Position numbers and translations under genes: made by a program. From the NCBI RefSeq assembly GCF_000003815.2, contig NC_049980.1:27192401-27256400 (forward strand): a stretch of DNA of 64,000 bases, given 5' to 3'. The notes beneath the pieces are model-generated. The model was not told where the DNA came from. It did no database searches and was given only the letters and a program-made list of their open reading frames with translations. The stretch's first letter is position 1; each line of letters opens with the position of its first letter. This stretch comes from Branchiostoma floridae (taxonomy: Eukaryota > Chordata > Leptocardii > Amphioxiformes > Branchiostomatidae). Positions 1 to 11,649 of the stretch are shown here, piece by piece.

Positions 1-69
1 GTGTCGGCTCCCTTTTGCATACGATAATCTCATTAAAAACCCGTTTTTCAAGGTCTCAGTTCCATCTTT

Positions 70-255
70 CTAACTTAATTTTCGCGGTTTTCGCGACAAT
101 GGGAATTGGCTGACGGAAAAAAATTTCGAGCTGGCTAGAGCCCTAATGTGACTACAGTCACCGCGAACTTAAACCACTATGAACACTCCATTTTCCCGCT
201 ACCACGAAAGTGAATCCCCGCAAGCTCAAATGTGTTTACAGTAATTTGCGTCCCA
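70..255. mobile_element. GCGG-box repeat interrupted by an AGGGCTCTAGCC element end
   Basis: The left half carries TTAATTTTCGCGG and the right half ACCGCGAACTTAAACCAC. Between them 107-146 reads as the complement of AGGGCTCTAGCCAGC...TTTTTTTCCGTCAGCC, the same element end seen at 63803. Confidence 0.5.
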
Positions 256-615
256 CAATGGAGGGATAGGTCTTCAACTTCAAGACAGCCCTGCCCCCCT
301 GAGAAAGACCCCACCGATAGTAGAAACTAGGAGAATGACCAGATCTCTCTTTATCCCTTTCTTCCCTCTTATTTCAATCTTTTTCCTCCAACACGATGCA
401 AAGGAAGCTTCTTGATGCCATGGGGAGTTAGGATCCCCTTTTTTGCTGACAGGGTTGGAATCTAAAGATGCCAAAAAGCCTATTCAGTCTACTTGGGCTC
501 TACTGGTAATATTCACTAAAGAAAACAAAAATTGCGAGGGAGTGCCGGTTAAAGGGAGCCCTGGTAAACTAAATAGGACGGCACCCAGGCTAGGAATGCC
601 GGTATGGTGTGACAC

Positions 616-3600
616 TTACTTTTGATCTTTCTTCCCCTTGAAGACTCTAGCAGGGTCCAGTTTGTTGGTGGGGATGGAGGGGTCAGCGCTGCAGGGGTCA
701 GCCTCCCTCTGGTCCTGCCCCTCCGGCCCGCGGTCCCGCATGTCCATGGCAAGCCTCCCGGGTGCGTACATGTTGAACCATTGCTGGGAGTTGTGCAAGA
801 CAATAATTGTTTACTTGTTAATAACAGTTGATCATAACATTTGTTTAACATTAGGAAAATAAAGATGTGAAAGGAGGAACAAGCTGTTGAGTTACTTTTA
901 ACAAATGAAAGCTGCTCTGAAAGTATAGCCACATATCTATATATCTAATAACTTGCTACTGAGTAGAATGCATTTGGAAAGAGAATTAAACAGCTGATAC
1001 GAACTTGAGAGTATCTTTGTATAATGCATCTAGACTTTGTTTAACAATTATAACTCCTTTACAATTATATTTATTATCTTTCATTGGCACATGTCTCCTA
1101 TGTTTCCACCACATACTGGGCATGAAGTTGCAACTTAACTTTCTATAATGACTTCCTCATTAAAGAGACCAGGATGATTTCGGAAAATGGATGGATGTGA
1201 TCCATAATAAAAAATTTTACCTTTGCCTGATGACTGAGCCCTGTGTCAGTGAAGGCGTACTGCCACTGTGGCAGGCCCAGGTGCATGATCATCATCCTGA
1301 AGTAGTGTGTGAAGCTGTCCGTCAGGAAGTTCCACCGCAGGGCGCGGTCCAGGAACCAAATCTCCATCCCCTGGGCTGGCACTCCTGAAAGTCAGTTCAA
1401 ACATTTCAATTAAAAATGTGAAATACAAATGAATGTATGTTGCTATTTCTTGAGTTTGAGTTTATTTAGATCCACAATTAGCCTCATAAGAGGCTATTCT
1501 TCCTGTGGTCTACATTTTCTTGATGCATTGCACTTTGTAGTACCAGTACAAGCTAGTGAACAGTTTGGATAAAATTTCACTCATTGCATCCTGGAATATG
1601 ATAAATTCCATTTTTTTAGTACTAATTTTTCAATAACATTGGGCAATCAGAGCTGTCAGACTTTATCCCCTTTCCCATATTGAAGTTTAAAAGACAAGGT
1701 AAGAAAAGACATTACATGTAGCAGCCCTGAGGATTTTGGGCAATGCTACACTGTGTATATGCGGAATTGCTGAAACCAAATGAGGTATTCTTCTCACTCA
1801 CATTCATACACATATATTGTAAACATACAGGCGCTAGGCAAGCTATAAACAATACTTGCCTCCCTTGCTATGTAGTACTAAGTTATAGAGCTACTAATAA
1901 CTCAATACACAATATGATCTGGAAATTTTAAAGGTCCTAAAGTTTAGAATTAGACACAAACTCCTGGATGCAGGCCACTCATGATGAGGAGACCTTATCA
2001 AGTAGTAAATAAAGTTTAGAATATTTTCAAATCAAAAGAAAAATGTTTCATACCTGGTTTTGTATTCTTGAACACAAGACACACCTTTCCAGTACCTTCA
2101 CAAGGGTCCAGCTCAAAGATGCGACTACGGCTGTCAAAGTGAGGTTTGACGGGCACTGGAAAGACAGGTGTCAATCAATGTCATACAGAATTGACTATCA
2201 ATTGAATATTGACTCTATTTGTTAGAAATAAATTATTGTCTACTTTAGATCTTAGATCTTACTAGTTAACTTCAGTTGTGCCAAGTACAGAAAATAAGTA
2301 GGTGAAGTGTATACACTTGTATACTCTTGTTGCTGTATGTGTGTTTGTTTGTTAGTTTGTTTGTTTTATTAGGACCTCTATTAGTGATATACTGTAAATG
2401 CATTTACGTTCTCTGGGATTTAATTTTGCGGTAGCGGGAAAAAGGACTGTTCGTGGTGGTTTTAATTTTGCGGCATCACCATGCACTGCAGTCTCTTACT
2501 GCCATGGAAAAATTTTCGCGGTGGTTTTAAGTTCGCGGTGAATTGGCCACCGTGAAAACTGCGGGGCATATTTTCAATCAGTTCATGCTTTCTGAAATAG
2601 TGTGTGTAAACACACATGTATATAAATTTGGTGAAATTTGCAAAATAAAGAAAAAATCTCATGTAAGTTAACATTGTAGAAGAGTAGAAAATGCACTGTA
2701 CAGAATTAAGAACAACTTTCTCAAGTTTGATTTGGTCTTGAGATACTGACAAAATTCTTGTTTACTGTCTCTGAACTTGCAGACTAGACTGTCAGCAGCT
2801 TTTGGGGTGAAGGAGGGTCAGGAAAGCGGGCCAGCAATTACCCAAGAGTGTGTGGTCTTCCAGGTTTCAAGGTGAGAATCGAGAATGCAAGCTGAGAAAA
2901 TTCTGTTTAATACTTTCAACTCCTGTTTACTTGTAGGCAAGCCCTGATCTTGAACCTGATATTGAACCTTTTGACTCCTTAGCCATAAATAACACCATAT
3001 TCAACCAGCCATGAAATTGAACTTGTCAGGCTTGGCTATTATCAACAAGTTGCTTGGCCTTGGGGCCCAAATACACATTGTACACCAGTTGCTTGGCCTT
3101 GGGGCCCAAATACACATTGTACACCAGTTGCTTGGCCTTGGGGCCCAAATACACATTGTGCACCTGTTGCACTTCTTCCCAACCCCAAGAGCTATATCAT
3201 AGTATATGCCACAAAAAAATCAAGACCATAAATCATGTCCAGAACAAAGGATATAGAAACTGGAGGATCCCATGCAGTACAAAGGAAAGCCACTAGGAGG
3301 CCAGACATCAGCTTTGACCTTCATCTCCTCAAGATCCACCCATATACCAAACATCAAGTCATCATTGCAGAGGAATGGACATCCAACATCATCCCACCTT
3401 ATCCATCCATAAGTTGTAACTTCTTGAGATATGCTTGCAAAAGTAGGTTAGAAACACAGAAACAAAACAAGCTGCAAGCTTAAGGAAGCCTAAATCTGCA
3501 CCACTTTTTCCTGTCAACAAAAGCTGTCTGCCACAAGAAGGACCACATAGCTTCTCAAGGACAAAAGATATAAACACCAGAAGATATGCTGTAGTACCAA

Positions 3601-6600
3601 GTAAAGCTGCCAGGAAGCCCATGATTGGCCTTACCCTTCATCTTCCCAAAACCTATGTATGATACACCAAATACCAGCACAATCCATCCAGAGGTTCTCA
3701 GTTATGCAGGACAAACATATCAGAAATACAGACATACGGACAGACAGTCACACACACACAGACATGCCAAAACAAACACACACACACGTCAAAAGTAACA
3801 CGACACATATAGTGTGACAATACCTTCTAGACGATGGTAACAGCACCCACCTGTGTCATCCCCCTCCTCATCAGTCTCACTGTCTGAGTCTATATCTGCC
3901 AGGGACGGGTTGTTACTGGTCCCAGCTGTGGGGGATGTGCTGTTCAGCTTCTTCAGGTCTGAGATAGGATTGATCTCCATCCTGCCCAGCCTCATTAACA
4001 CTTCTGTAAACAGTCATTGGTTGAGAGAAAGAGATACAAACATACTTTTTATTTGTTAATGGTAACTTAATTTTAGCAACTTAAGCGGTCACTACTCATC
4101 TGCTTAAGTTTCATCACCGCAATTATTTGATGACTCTGGGGCCGAGTAGAAAAAATGTCATTACCGCTAAAATCAAATGCCCTTTTCCCCCCAACCGCTG
4201 AAACTACTGACCATGATGTATTTATGGATTTACAGTAATATTTGTATATCATACATAACACTGAAAAAATGATGGCAGTTGTGGGAAATCTATCCCACTT
4301 ATGAACAGTGATGAGGGGGAATACAAGCTTAAACACATTTGGAACTGCAGTTTTCTCACTGCAGCGCCACCTTGCAATGGTCATTACTACCACAAGGACG
4401 GTAGCAGAAAGACTTCCAAAATGTTGGCAGGTAAATCCTGTTGGTTGTGCAACTACTGCAACTATAATTATCCACGTTCAAGTCTCCTCAGTTCATCATC
4501 TATGACCACTGTCTTCCTTGCATCACCAATGTCTTTGAGATTCTCAGTAAGACCAGGCATCATAGTTCGAACATTCCAACATCTCAGTTTTAGAGCTGGT
4601 CTCTTTTGATGTCTTTTGTTGTTGATGTAGTGACTTAGATTACATCAGCATTGGCTGTGACCTAGATAATCCCAGCATAACTGCACATGTGCTAACCAAG
4701 GCCAACATGCCAAGGGAGACCCCTGAGATATGTAACCCAGAGTAGGGAGCAGATTAAAACTTAGACTGTAGGAGACGGACGTGTGTACGTGTGCTCCCTG
4801 AGTCTTTTGATATAGTAGGACACCACAGTTGCCGGGTGCGGATATTGACTGAAGGAGGCTATCCACTGAGCAACTAATAAAGAGAACTGTAGCTACTAAC
4901 ACTGTACATAATTTAAAAAAATAGTGAACAAAAGTTCTACTTACCATCAAATTTGATTTTCCAGGTCATCAAAAGTCCATTCATGGTAAGGTAAAAGTTT
5001 TTCACATCTTCTGGTAGGATACAAGAGTGTTTCTGTAGATGAAAAAAAAATGATTTAGTTTCAAATGATAAGATTGGCTGCCTGTACCTGTGAAATGTGT
5101 ATATATTATCATCAGTTTATAGCATGGCCAAATCACGCTTCAACGTCCAAGCGTCCGACATGCTGAACAATTCTTTGAAAAAGGGTTATAATCATGATCT
5201 GATCAAAGATGATAAGCAAAAGATCATGTGATACTTTCCCACCCATGTTCTAAGTGTATACGTACAAATAACAATGAAATTGTAAATGCACTATACCTGC
5301 TCCCAGCTCACGACTAGATGTCTCTCTGCTGGTTTTCTTTCTTCTACATGGATATCAAGTACACCTTTTTTCTTTTCTGCAGACAAAAAAAAAACAAAAT
5401 GCATCAAAAGTGATGTCATCATTGTTATTAGATGGAAAGTAAGAGATGGAAACTTCACATTGTAACAAAATTGATTACATGTAGTCTACATGTACACGTC
5501 TCTGAAAGGCCCAACTTCTTGTATTGTCTTGTTTGCAATATGAAAGGAATGGTAAGCAAAATCTGGAAGACACTTGAATGTTACGTGCTCTACTATGTAA
5601 ATCTACTCCAAGCATCCTCTTGAGCTCACGCATTTTGGGTCATGAAATTTTATTATGGGTTGTGGTAGAGGCACATGATTTCTATGGGTCCTCCATATAT
5701 AGGAATACTACATATATTGGGAGAATGCAACGTTATTTTGATTCGTATTACATTTCAGGTGCTTTGAAGTATACGAGCGATCACGATGATGTCACAGAAC
5801 CCGGGTGAATGACGGGGACAATGTCCGCTGCGTCAATGACATTTGCTTCCCTGTGGGGGGTGGTGAATGAGGGAAATTTCCAGCACATGGAGCACCGTTA
5901 TTTGTTACGAAGAATTTCTTGGTAACGCTTAACGGTGAATTCGGGATAACAAATAACGATTAACGTTGAATTAAAATGTAAGAAATAGGCGGTCGATGTT
6001 GTGGCCCCAGGTTCTTTAGAATGCTGCACGAGGAACGTTTTAACTACAGGACTAAGAAACACGCACAAGACACAGGCATGCCATTGACACGCACGGGAGC
6101 TGTTAGTCGAGACCCTCTCTCTGTTCTCTGTCTCAAGCCTCTCTCCAACTGTCCTCCCAACTCCCAACTACCTGCTTCTTTATCCCAGACACAGACAATA
6201 GACAGTTTCACAGTAGGAAAGTGGGCCTAACACTTCTGTGTAACATATCACCTATATGGCTTCCCTTTGATGTACTCTACAGGTAGATTAAAGCAACATG
6301 ATTTGCATCCAGACTTGCTAACTTTGTCATCAAAGAAATGGCATTTACATAAAGATTAGCTGTTGCATTGACAGACTCCATGCCTCACACTTATGAGGGT
6401 CTGTTTGATCCTAATATACATCAAAGGTTACAAAATATATCCAAAAACAAAACTAGTATTACAATTCAGTATTTCTGCCCCACTTACACAAACAGCAAAT
6501 AACGCTTCAAGAAGATTATACCGATAACGATTAAAGTTGAATTAGAGCAAGTAGGTAACGATTAACGGTGAATTAAATGGCTCGTAACGCTTAATGGAAA

Positions 6601-6949
6601 AGGGCATGCAGGTCCTCATAAGTATGGTACTTTGATTAATATTCTATTCTGTATGAATTTCTAATATATACGTAACATTGTCTTCGTTGTGTCTGAAATT
6701 CTTGGCACTTATGCGTTAAAATACTCTGGTGTCAACTGTGTCAACTGTGTATACCTAAAACAATATGCATCAGTGGCTAGATGGGCACAAAAATGGTAAC
6801 GGGTAGCGTAGCAACAAAAACAAATAATTTTTCAAGGGGGAGGGGGCTATTTTCAATACACACTTACCTAGTGATTTCACTACTCCGAACGTCAAGCGAT
6901 CGAAAACCTCTTTCGGGCTAACCTTGGGAAGTTCCTCCTTCTCTGACAT
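616..6949 (-). CDS. TPGS2: TPGS2, tubulin polyglutamylase complex subunit 2
   Basis: Subunit of the tubulin polyglutamylase complex, which adds glutamate side chains to tubulin tails in cilia, centrioles and neurites; TPGS2 is non-catalytic. Seven in-frame exons (minus order): 6868-6949, 5297-5376, 4945-5032, 3851-4003, 2054-2155, 1221-1384, 620-783, about 277 residues against about 300 in human. Family blocks are visible: RHLVVSWEQK, LPEDVKNFYLTMNG, KPHFDSRSRIFELDPC, EIWFLDRALRWNFLTDSFTH and LGLPQWQYAF. Exon 4 carries an acidic stretch (DIDSDSETDEEGDD). The start ATG at 6949 opens MSEKEELPKV and agrees with the human N-terminal layout. All junctions are GT-AG. Exon 7 ends at a strong donor (AA|GTAAGT) that overlaps a TAA stop (616-618): spliced, it continues into an exon off the left edge; unspliced, the protein ends KGKKDQK. 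Identity is very likely; the C-terminus is uncertain. Confidence 0.93.
2390..2580. mobile_element. MITE-like repeat with GCGG boxes
   Basis: Contains ACTGTAAATGCATTTAC, then TTTAATTTTGCGGTAGCGGG, TGGTTTTAATTTTGCGGC and TTTCGCGGTGGTTTTAAGTT. Related, more degraded copies lie at about 70-255 and 4065-4250. Dispersed copies with repeated AATTTTGCGG boxes suggest an old DNA transposon family. Confidence 0.6.
3048..3164. repeat. 39 bp minisatellite, three copies
   Basis: Unit starts GTTGCTTGGCCTTGGGGCCC and repeats at 3048, 3087 and 3126 almost without change, in the TPGS2 intron between exons 4 and 5. The open frames over it come from the repeat. Confidence 0.95.
3740..3788. repeat. CA-rich microsatellite
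   Basis: Interrupted (CA)n tracts beside TPGS2 exon 4. Confidence 0.8.
4065..4250. mobile_element. Degraded relative of the GCGG-box repeat
   Basis: Shares AACTTAAGCGGT, TCACCGC and TTACCGCTAAAATCAAATGC boxes and ends in TTTACAGTAAT, echoing ACTGTAAAT at 2390. It lies in a TPGS2 intron. Confidence 0.45.
5890..6600. repeat. Scattered TAACG(A/C)TTAACGGTGAATT motifs
   Basis: Short direct repeats of this motif cluster at 5921-5970 and 6495-6590 around a 500 bp spacer in TPGS2 intron 1. Possibly the ends of an old element; no coding capacity seen. Confidence 0.4.
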
Positions 6950-7009
6950 CCTGTCTTAACCAAAGACAACCCTTAGTAGTTCAATAAAACGAAATTTTAA
7001 GCCCAACAC

Positions 7010-7330
7010 CTGTTGGACGCCCGTTTGAGGCACTTGACATGGTCGCGTAAAAAAAAGATTAAAAAATCGCGGTGGCCCAAGTCAGGCTGTCAAAGGTGCC
7101 CACGTAATACTCACGAGTTGTTCTATCGCCTACAGTACCCGTGTTGATTCAAATATTATTTCGGGATGAGATTTGAAGAGTCAAAGTTAGCCTTCAAACT
7201 GGCTCTTTATGCCTGTTTTCGGCCTCGATTCCGCACTGCATGGGGGTTTCCGTGCAACCGATTACGATCATATACTTCCGGGTCGTACGAGTGAGGTCAT
7301 TGAACGCGGGTCACCAGCTATCTTGACTGT
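7010..7330 (+). repeat. Left terminal inverted repeat of the foldback-like element
   Basis: This arm pairs with 16430-16759. The best-matching part is 7010-7130, with only a few mismatches, including a run of A's (7050-7057), the TCAGGCTGTCAAAGGTG stretch and ACGAGTTGTTCTATC. It starts 60 bases upstream of the TPGS2 start codon, so the TPGS2 5' UTR or promoter must overlap it. Confidence 0.8.
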
Positions 7331-7529
7331 CTCAGTCTGCGCTAGGTTCGGTAGAGGAGGATTCAAGTCAGGCTTACGCATATTGTTAAATTAGGTTTGT
7401 TAAGGGACTCTTGGCGAAAGTATGTTTGAACTTGCAGAACGTTTTTTAAGTTTGTGTTTGTTCGCATCGTCTCGGCCCACGTTGCGAATCTGCAACGGTT
7501 GTTAGGTCCCTTCCGAACGAACTAACTGG

Positions 7530-9960
7530 CATTCTCGTAGACATCAGGAGACAAACTGTGTTAATTTGAATAACACATTTATAGAACAGTGCTGTAAGAA
7601 GTGTATACAGGGAACTAAGAGCGGAAAACGTGTTCGGGAGACCTCCTTGGGGAGACAAACTGTGTCAATTTGAAGGACACACATACATAAATATTTAGCG
7701 CCGTAAGAACTGTATGTAACGTTAGCTTAACTAATAGCGATAAACGTGTTTAGGAGCCAAACTATGTCAATTTGAATGGCGCACTTATATAATAGCGCCG
7801 TAAGAACTGTATGTAGCTAACAAATAGCGAGAAACGTGTTCAGGAGACAAAATGTGTCACTTTGAATGACACATTTATAGAACAGCGATGTTAGACCTGT
7901 ATATAGCTATTAAGTAATCGCGGAAAACGTATTCAAGTGTCAAACTGTGCCAATTTGAATGACACACTTATAGAACAAAGCTAAAAGAACTGTATATAGC
8001 TAACTAATAGCGGAAAACGTGTTCAGGATTCAAACTGTGTCAATTTGAATGACACACTTACATGATAGTGCCGTAAGAACTGTATATAGCTAACTAGGAG
8101 CGAAAATCATGTTCAGGAGACAAACTGTGCCAATTTGAATGACACAATGCATTATAGAATAGCGCTGTAAGAACTGTATATAGTTAACTTGAAGCGGAAT
8201 GCGTGTTCAAATGTCAATGTGTGTCAATTTGAATGACACACTTGTAGACAGCGCCCAAAGAACTGTATATAGCAAACTAATAGCGAAAACGTATTCAGGA
8301 GACAAACTGTGTCAATTTGAATGACACACTTATAGAACAAAGCTGAATGAACTGTATACAGCTAACTAATAGCGAAAAACGTGTTCAGGAGACAAACTGT
8401 GTCAATTTGAATGATGCATTCATAGAACAGCGCTGTAAAAAAACTGTATATATGTAACTTAAAGTGCAATGCGTGTTCAGGAGTCCAACTGTGTCACTTT
8501 GAATATAGAACAAAGCTGAAAGAAATGTATATAGCTAATTAATAGCGAAAAACGTGTTCAGGAGTCCAACTGTGTCAATTTGAATGACACACTTAAATAA
8601 TGGTGCCGTAAGGATTGTATATAGCTAACTAATAGCGAAAAACGTGTTCAGGAGACAAACTGTGTCAATTTGAATGACGCAATGCATTATAGAATAGCGC
8701 TGTAAGAACTGTATATAGGTAACTTAAAGCGGAATGCGTGTTCAAATGTCAAACTGTGTCAATTTGAATGACACACTTATAGAACAAAGCTAAAAGAACT
8801 GTATATAGCTCACTAATAGCGGAAAACGTGTTCAGGAGTCAAACTGTGTCAATTTGAATGACACACTTACATAATAGTGCCGTAAGAACTGTATATAGCT
8901 AACTAATAGCGTAAACGTGTTCAGGAGACAAACTATGTCAATTTGAATGACACACTGACATAATAGCGCCGTAAGAACTGTGTATAGCTCACTAATAGCG
9001 AGAAACGTGTTCAGGAGACAAAATGTGTCACTTTGAATGACACATTTATAGGACAGCAATGTAAAACCTGTATATAGCTAAGAAATCGCGGAAAACGTAT
9101 TCAGGTGTCAAACTGTGCCAATTTGAATGACACACTTGCAGAACAAAGCTGAATGAACTGTATATAGCTAACTAATAGCGAAAAAGGGTGTTCAGGAGAC
9201 AAATTGTGTCAATTTGAATGATGCATTCATAGAACAGCGCTGTAAGAACTGTATATAGCTAACTTAAAGCGCAATGCGTGTTCAAATGTCAAACTGTGTC
9301 AATTTGAATGACACACTTGTAGAACAAAGCTAAAAGAACTGTATATAGTTAACTAATAGCGGAAAACGTGTTCAGGAGTCAAACTGTGTCAATTTGAATG
9401 ACACACTTACATAATAGTGCCGTAAGAACTGTATATAGCTAACTAATAGCGAAAAACGTGTTCAGGAGTCAAACAGTGTCAATTTGAATGACACACTTAC
9501 ATGATAGTGCCGTAAGAACTATATATAGCTAACTAGGAGCGAAAAACAAGTTCAGGAGACAAACTGTGTCAATTTGAATGACACAATGCATTATAGAATA
9601 GCGCTGTAAGAACTGTATATAGTTAACTTAAAGCGGAATGCGTGTTCAAATGTCAAACTGTGTCAATTTGAATGACACACTTGTAGACAGCGCCCAAATA
9701 ACTGTATATAACAAACTAATACCGAAAACGTATTCAGGAGACAAACTGTGTCAATTTGAATGACACACTTACAGGTAGCGCAATAAGAAATGTACATAGC
9801 TAACTCATAGCGAAGTGTAACGTGTTCAGTTGACAAACTGTGTCAATTTGAATGACACACTAATATAATGGCGCCGTAAGAACTGTATATAGAATGCGTG
9901 TTCAGAAGTCAAACTGTGTCAATATGAATGACACACTTACATAATAGCGCGGTTCAGGCA
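7530..9960 (+). repeat. ~90 bp satellite array, forward orientation
   Basis: About 26 monomers of ~90 bp. Each has the core TGTGTCA-(N7)-TGACACA, an imperfect dyad, followed by a segment like AGCGCCGTAAGAACTGTATA, then TAGCTAACTAATAGCG and CGTGTTCAGGAGACAAAC. Monomers differ by many point changes and small indels. The array is bracketed by related ~35 bp flanks starting GGTCCCTTC (near 7506 and 9990). No coding potential is convincing. Confidence 0.9.
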
Positions 9961-10790
9961 GCGCTTTTCTGCAAGTGTGTCAGACAAGTTCTAAGGTCCC
10001 TTCTTACGAACTAAATGGCGTTCCTTCGTATATATATGACTTTAGATGCGGTTATTTCATATCAATTAACAACTGATTACTGGAGTTTGGACCATGGTAG
10101 GGTATAAAGTAACTGAAATACTAACTTGTTCAAGTAAACTGTCAAATCTAGTACTGCGCTGTCTGAGCTGAAAACTGTGTCAATCATAGGACACACTTTT
10201 GAAACGCATAATAACTATCTTATGACGGAAAACTCGCTCTGCCAAAAACTTTTTCAATCGAATGATTATACGATTTAGGCATATCTATTCAGTTTGCTAG
10301 TTTGTCACATTAATTGACACAATAGTTTATAACAGAAAACTTTTTCAGGAGGACGGCTTTGCAATTAATAACCGAGTGGTAAACAGTATAAAACTGCCTC
10401 ATGACGGAAACTTTGGTGGACAACTGTCACTGATAGTATGGCATACTAGTGCGATGATCAAACAGTATTAAAATGATGGAAGACTTGGTCGGGACGACAA
10501 CTGTGTCAATTAACAAGTTTTTTAAAACTTATTAAAATTTCACAAAACGGAAAACCCTCACGGTCAGGACGACAACTGTATCAAATGACAGAAAACCTTG
10601 TCAGGAGGACAACTGTTATTTCATATGACACACTATGAAACACGATGTGAAATCAGTGTAAAATTGTCTTGATGGCGGACGACTTTTTCAGGAGGGAAAT
10701 CGTGTGAATTTGTCTGACACCTTTGTAAGCGATGTTTGAACCGTGTCTTAAAAATGGAAAACGTTTTTCCGGGGGACAACTGTGTCAATC

Positions 10791-11172
10791 TAGCCTCTAC
10801 CAGGCTTCGTGGTTTGGTGGTCTAATTGTAGAAATTGGTCAAATAGAGTAAATACTACGCTAGGGGAGTCAGCCGGCCGATTAGGGACATTCTCCAAACC
10901 ACACCAGGCTTCGTGGTTTGGTGGTCTAATTGTAGAAATTGGTCAAATAGAGTAAATACTACGCTAGGGGAGTCAGCCGCCCGATTAGGGACATTCTCCG
11001 TGGTTGAAAAATGGACCTTCTAAACTTGACATCGGCTGTGCAATAAACCNNNNNNNNNNNNNNNNNNNNNNNNNNNNNNNNNNNNNNNNNNNNNNNNNNN
11101 NNNNNNNNNNNNNNNNNNNNNNNNNNNNNNNNNNNNNNNNNNNNNNNNNACCACGAAGCCTGGTAGAGGCTA
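10791..11172. mobile_element. TIR DNA element inserted in the satellite centre
   Basis: Perfect terminal inverted repeats of about 23 bp (TAGCCTCTACCAGGCTTCGT and its complement ending at 11172). The flanks repeat GTGTCAATC on both sides (10782-10790 and 11173-11181), a 7-9 bp target duplication depending on how shared end bases are assigned, so a hAT- or Mutator-like mechanism is plausible. The left part holds a 104 bp tandem duplication (10801 and 10905). The interior contains the 100-N gap, so the length is unknown. Confidence 0.8.
11050..11149. other. Assembly gap, 100 N
   Basis: Exactly 100 N, a common placeholder for unknown length, inside the TIR element. Confidence 0.99.
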
Positions 11173-11649
11173 GTGTCAATCTATATCACCCACAATTAGA
11201 AAAGCGCTGTTTAACGTGTGTAAAATTGATCACGGAAAAAGTTGGACAGTAAAGAATTTGTGTCAATTTATATGACACACTGGTAAACAGTGTACTTTGG
11301 GCTGTACCTAACTACTTTATTGCTGAAAACGTAGTCAAAGGCACAGCTGTGTCGATTTGTTTCGACACATTTGTAGAATAGCGCCGAACGTATAGTATAC
11401 AAATGTATGACTAAATCTTAACGGCTAATGTGTTCAGGACACAAAACTGTGTCAATTTGTATGACACACCTAAAGAAAAGCGCTGTAAGAACTGCATATA
11501 ACCATTTTACAACAGAAAACTTCGTTAGGAGGGCAACTGTGTCAATTCATATGACACACAAGTAAAGTAAAGCGATTATTAAATAGTATGATCATCCGAA
11601 TGAAAAAGTTTTTGTTAGAGCAAGCTTTCGTCAAAATAAATTTACCTCG

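Larger units (their letters stand above)
9960..11640 (+). repeat. Diverged central satellite monomers, with an inserted TIR element
   Basis: Degenerate relatives of the ~90 bp monomer (GTGTCAAT...GACACAC cores with spacers such as CGGAAAACTTTTTCAGGAGG) continue in forward orientation to about 11570. Orientation flips between about 11570 and 11650. Monomers here are much less alike than in either flanking array. Positions 10791-11172 are a separate insertion. Confidence 0.75.

Noticed and set aside
7446-9059. Short open frames in the left satellite array
   Set aside because: Same explanation: by-products of the ~90 bp repeat.
10985-11252. Open frames across the 100-N gap
   Set aside because: Made open by N; the sequence belongs to a TIR element.
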